Assembly (NCBI RefSeq): GCF_001953355.1
Contig: NZ_MPIY01000003.1
Coordinates: forward strand, 1-64,000
Length of the DNA stretch: 64,000 nucleotides
Direction: 5' to 3'
Source: Polynucleobacter sphagniphilus
Lineage (GTDB): Bacteria; Pseudomonadota; Gammaproteobacteria; Burkholderiales; Burkholderiaceae
This document shows, in pieces, positions 62,659-64,000 of the stretch (within the stretch, counting starts at the first letter, position 1; every line of letters begins with the position of its first letter). The notes beneath the pieces are model-generated. The model was given only the letters and a program-made list of their open reading frames with translations. It made no database searches and was not told the DNA's origin. The position numbers and the translations under genes are program-made.

Positions 62659-63633
62659 CTAAGGAGAGTAAGGATAAGGAATAGGTTTATTTTCTAGCCA
62701 GGCCTCGAGGGTTTCTGTAATACCCTTGGAGAAGGTTTGAAAAATAGGCTCAGCAACAAATCCAAGATGGGGTGTCGCCAAGAGATTGGCGGTGTTTCGT
62801 AAGGGATCGTTGCAAGCTAGTGGCTCTATATCAAACACATCAATAGCCGCTTGACCAGGTCTGCCCTTGGCTAGCGCCGCTGGGAGATCTTGCATCTTGA
62901 TTAATGCTGAGCGCGAGGCGTTTACCAAAATAGAGTCGGGTCGCATCCAGGATAGTTGTTGTGCACCCAATAAGTCCTGGGTTTTGGGGCTGGATACCAA
63001 ATGCAAGCTAACTACCTTTGATGTTCTTAATAACTCCTCTAGGCTGACGTAACTCGCATTTTCTGCTTGGGCTCTTTCATGGGTCATATTCGGACTCCAT
63101 GTAACTACTTCCATACCAAAGGCCATACCTACTTTTGCAACTCGACTACCAATAGCGCCAAGTCCTATGATGCCTAAACGCTCACCAGCAAGTATGGGTA
63201 GCACAGAATGCTCGTTGCGCCACGCGCCTGTTTTTATTAGATTATTTTGATCAATTAAGCGCTTAGATGCACCCAAAATTAAAGACCAAGTTAATTCGGT
63301 GGTGGTTTCTTTTGATGGGCCTCCTGGGGTACAGCCAATCGGAATATTTCTGGAAATCAATGCATCTGAGGCAAGCGTCCCATTGCGCATACCGGTAAAC
63401 ATCAGGAATTTCAATTTTGGTAAGCGGGCAATGAACTCGCTATCAAATGGGGTGCGGTCACGAACAATGACTATGGCATCCGCATTTTCTGTGGCTTGAT
63501 ATAAAGCTTCGCCACGCAATGGCTCATGGTGGATGATGACGTTCGCCAGCTTGTCGATTTTTTCCCAAGATGAGTAGCGACGGAGCGCAAACTCATAATC
63601 CCCGAGGATAACGATATTGGGTAGTATGCTCAT
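62659..63633 (-). CDS. D-2-hydroxyacid dehydrogenase family protein
   Basis: This 324-residue NAD(P)-dependent dehydrogenase has the nucleotide motif GLGAIGSRVAKVGMAFGMEV. The catalytic set of the family is an Arg in VNASRSALI, a Glu in DVFDIEPL and His in LLATPHLGFV. It reduces 2-keto acids or oxidises D-2-hydroxy acids; the substrate is not evident. AGGAATT lies upstream of the start in the reverse sense only weakly, so the ribosome site is unclear. Confidence 0.88.
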   Translation of the reverse strand: MSILPNIVILGDYEFALRRYSSWEKIDKLANVIIHHEPLRGEALYQATENADAIVIVRDRTPFDSEFIARLPKLKFLMFTGMRNGTLASDALISRNIPIGCTPGGPSKETTTELTWSLILGASKRLIDQNNLIKTGAWRNEHSVLPILAGERLGIIGLGAIGSRVAKVGMAFGMEVVTWSPNMTHERAQAENASYVSLEELLRTSKVVSLHLVSSPKTQDLLGAQQLSWMRPDSILVNASRSALIKMQDLPAALAKGRPGQAAIDVFDIEPLACNDPLRNTANLLATPHLGFVAEPIFQTFSKGITETLEAWLENKPIPYPYSP

Positions 63634-63762
63634 AGGAATTTGACTGTGATTGATTTCTGTGATCCTTCATTCTAATTCTACTGTTGAGATTCAATTTAAA
63701 GTAGTGCAATAAATTCTTAAGAAGCGCAAAATGAAGCTGTTTAAGAAAATAAAGGTATCTTT

Positions 63763-64000
63763 ATGGACTCAATTACACCTAAGTCAATTTTTGATCAACG
63801 GCGTGAATTAATTAAAGCTGCCGCAGCCGGTAGTTTTGGTCTGAGTTTGGCCTCATGGTTTTCGCGGGAAGCGCTCGCTATGGCGCCTGAAAAACTCGCG
63901 GCCACTGCAAACCCCCTCTATTCCAGCAAAGTTGATGTGACGCCATATAAGTCAGCGACCACCTACAACAACTTTTATGAATTTGGGACAGATAAAACCG
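63763..64000 (+). CDS. msrP: Protein-methionine-sulfoxide reductase catalytic subunit MsrP, 5' part
   Basis: The gene is cut by the window end after 79 codons. It opens with a Tat signal (RRELIKAAAAGSFG then LALA-type end at about residue 40) and the MsrP/YedY segment TPYKSATTYNNFYEFGTDK. MsrP is the periplasmic molybdenum enzyme that repairs oxidised methionines, working with the membrane haem protein MsrQ. AAAGGTATCTTT precedes the ATG. Confidence 0.92.
   Translation, partial: MDSITPKSIFDQRRELIKAAAAGSFGLSLASWFSREALAMAPEKLAATANPLYSSKVDVTPYKSATTYNNFYEFGTDKT

Noticed and set aside
63731..63790. Short frame starting at ATG 63731 before msrP
   Set aside because: It runs into the msrP coding region out of frame, with no good ribosome site, and msrP has a better supported start.
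1..64000. CRISPR array, tRNA, rRNA or prophage region
   Set aside because: I saw no regularly spaced repeats, tRNA-like cloverleaf sequence, rRNA segment or phage genes anywhere in the window.

Overview
The window looks like chromosome of a free-living freshwater betaproteobacterium. Gene content (complete ccmABCDEFGHI, cbb3 oxidase with ccoG/ccoI/ccoS, FNR, phasin, panD, actP, many short intergenic gaps, moderate GC) fits Burkholderiales and resembles Polynucleobacter most. That assignment is inference from protein similarity recalled from memory; no 16S or other phylogenetic marker is present. Gene density is high: no gene-free stretch exceeds about 200 bases, and I saw no tRNA, rRNA, CRISPR array or prophage.

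Layout. 1-1000: decayed, truncated IS3-family element that abuts a small secreted-protein gene which appears to have lost its 5' end. 1.5-5.5 kb: secreted alpha/beta hydrolase, then a periplasmic FAD dehydrogenase module (Tat-bearing gamma-like subunit, GMC flavoprotein with a Cys cluster, one-heme cytochrome c). 5.5-10.1 kb: amino-acid permease, two secreted proteins (one DUF3300), and a split chromate transporter. 10.2-14.4 kb: MacB-type ABC permease, ATPase, HlyD adaptor and outer-membrane lipoprotein, a complete tripartite exporter. 14.4-19.2 kb: flavin reductase-like protein, amidohydrolase, OmpA-like and other lipoproteins, phasin, panD. 19.2-24.6 kb: acetate node (FixJ-type regulator divergent from yjcH-like/actP; convergent exonuclease plus cNMP/CBS/nucleotidyltransferase protein). 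24.7-30.8 kb: quinone reductase, SYLF lipoprotein, metallo-hydrolase, then a MarR-controlled redox operon (flavodoxin-like protein, cytochrome b561, two YceI proteins). 31-33.7 kb: Pat-like acyl-CoA synthetase/acetyltransferase.

33.8-40.6 kb: the full cytochrome c maturation operon ccmA-I, behind a recognisable sigma-70 promoter. 40.6-54.4 kb: SDR, membrane-anchored TAXI protein, then a translationally coupled run 2OG-Fe dioxygenase, MFS, ccoI, ccoS, followed by ccoNOQPG, a short ccoH-like gene, a small membrane protein, fnr on the other strand and a UreH/TauE-like HCxxMCGG protein. A perfect FNR box placed at -41.5 of a good -10 precedes ccoN, and fnr itself is in the cluster, so low-oxygen control of the cbb3 oxidase is well supported. 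The ccm operon supplies the haem attachment needed by CcoO, CcoP and the cytochrome c at 5.1 kb.

54.4-64 kb: SulP/STAS anion transporter, DUF2177 protein, UspA, M23 peptidase, MFS exporter, M50 protease, two very small genes, a YgiD-type dioxygenase, a second split chromate transporter, a 2-hydroxyacid dehydrogenase and the first part of msrP, cut by the window end.

Nothing here is clearly a wholly new system. The best leads are the 2OG-dioxygenase/MFS pair coupled to cbb3 copper-ATPase genes, the shortened CcoH, the MarR operator array, a possible phasin-repressor operator, a structured intergenic element near 27.0 kb, and a TAXI protein built like a membrane sensor with no TRAP permease nearby.
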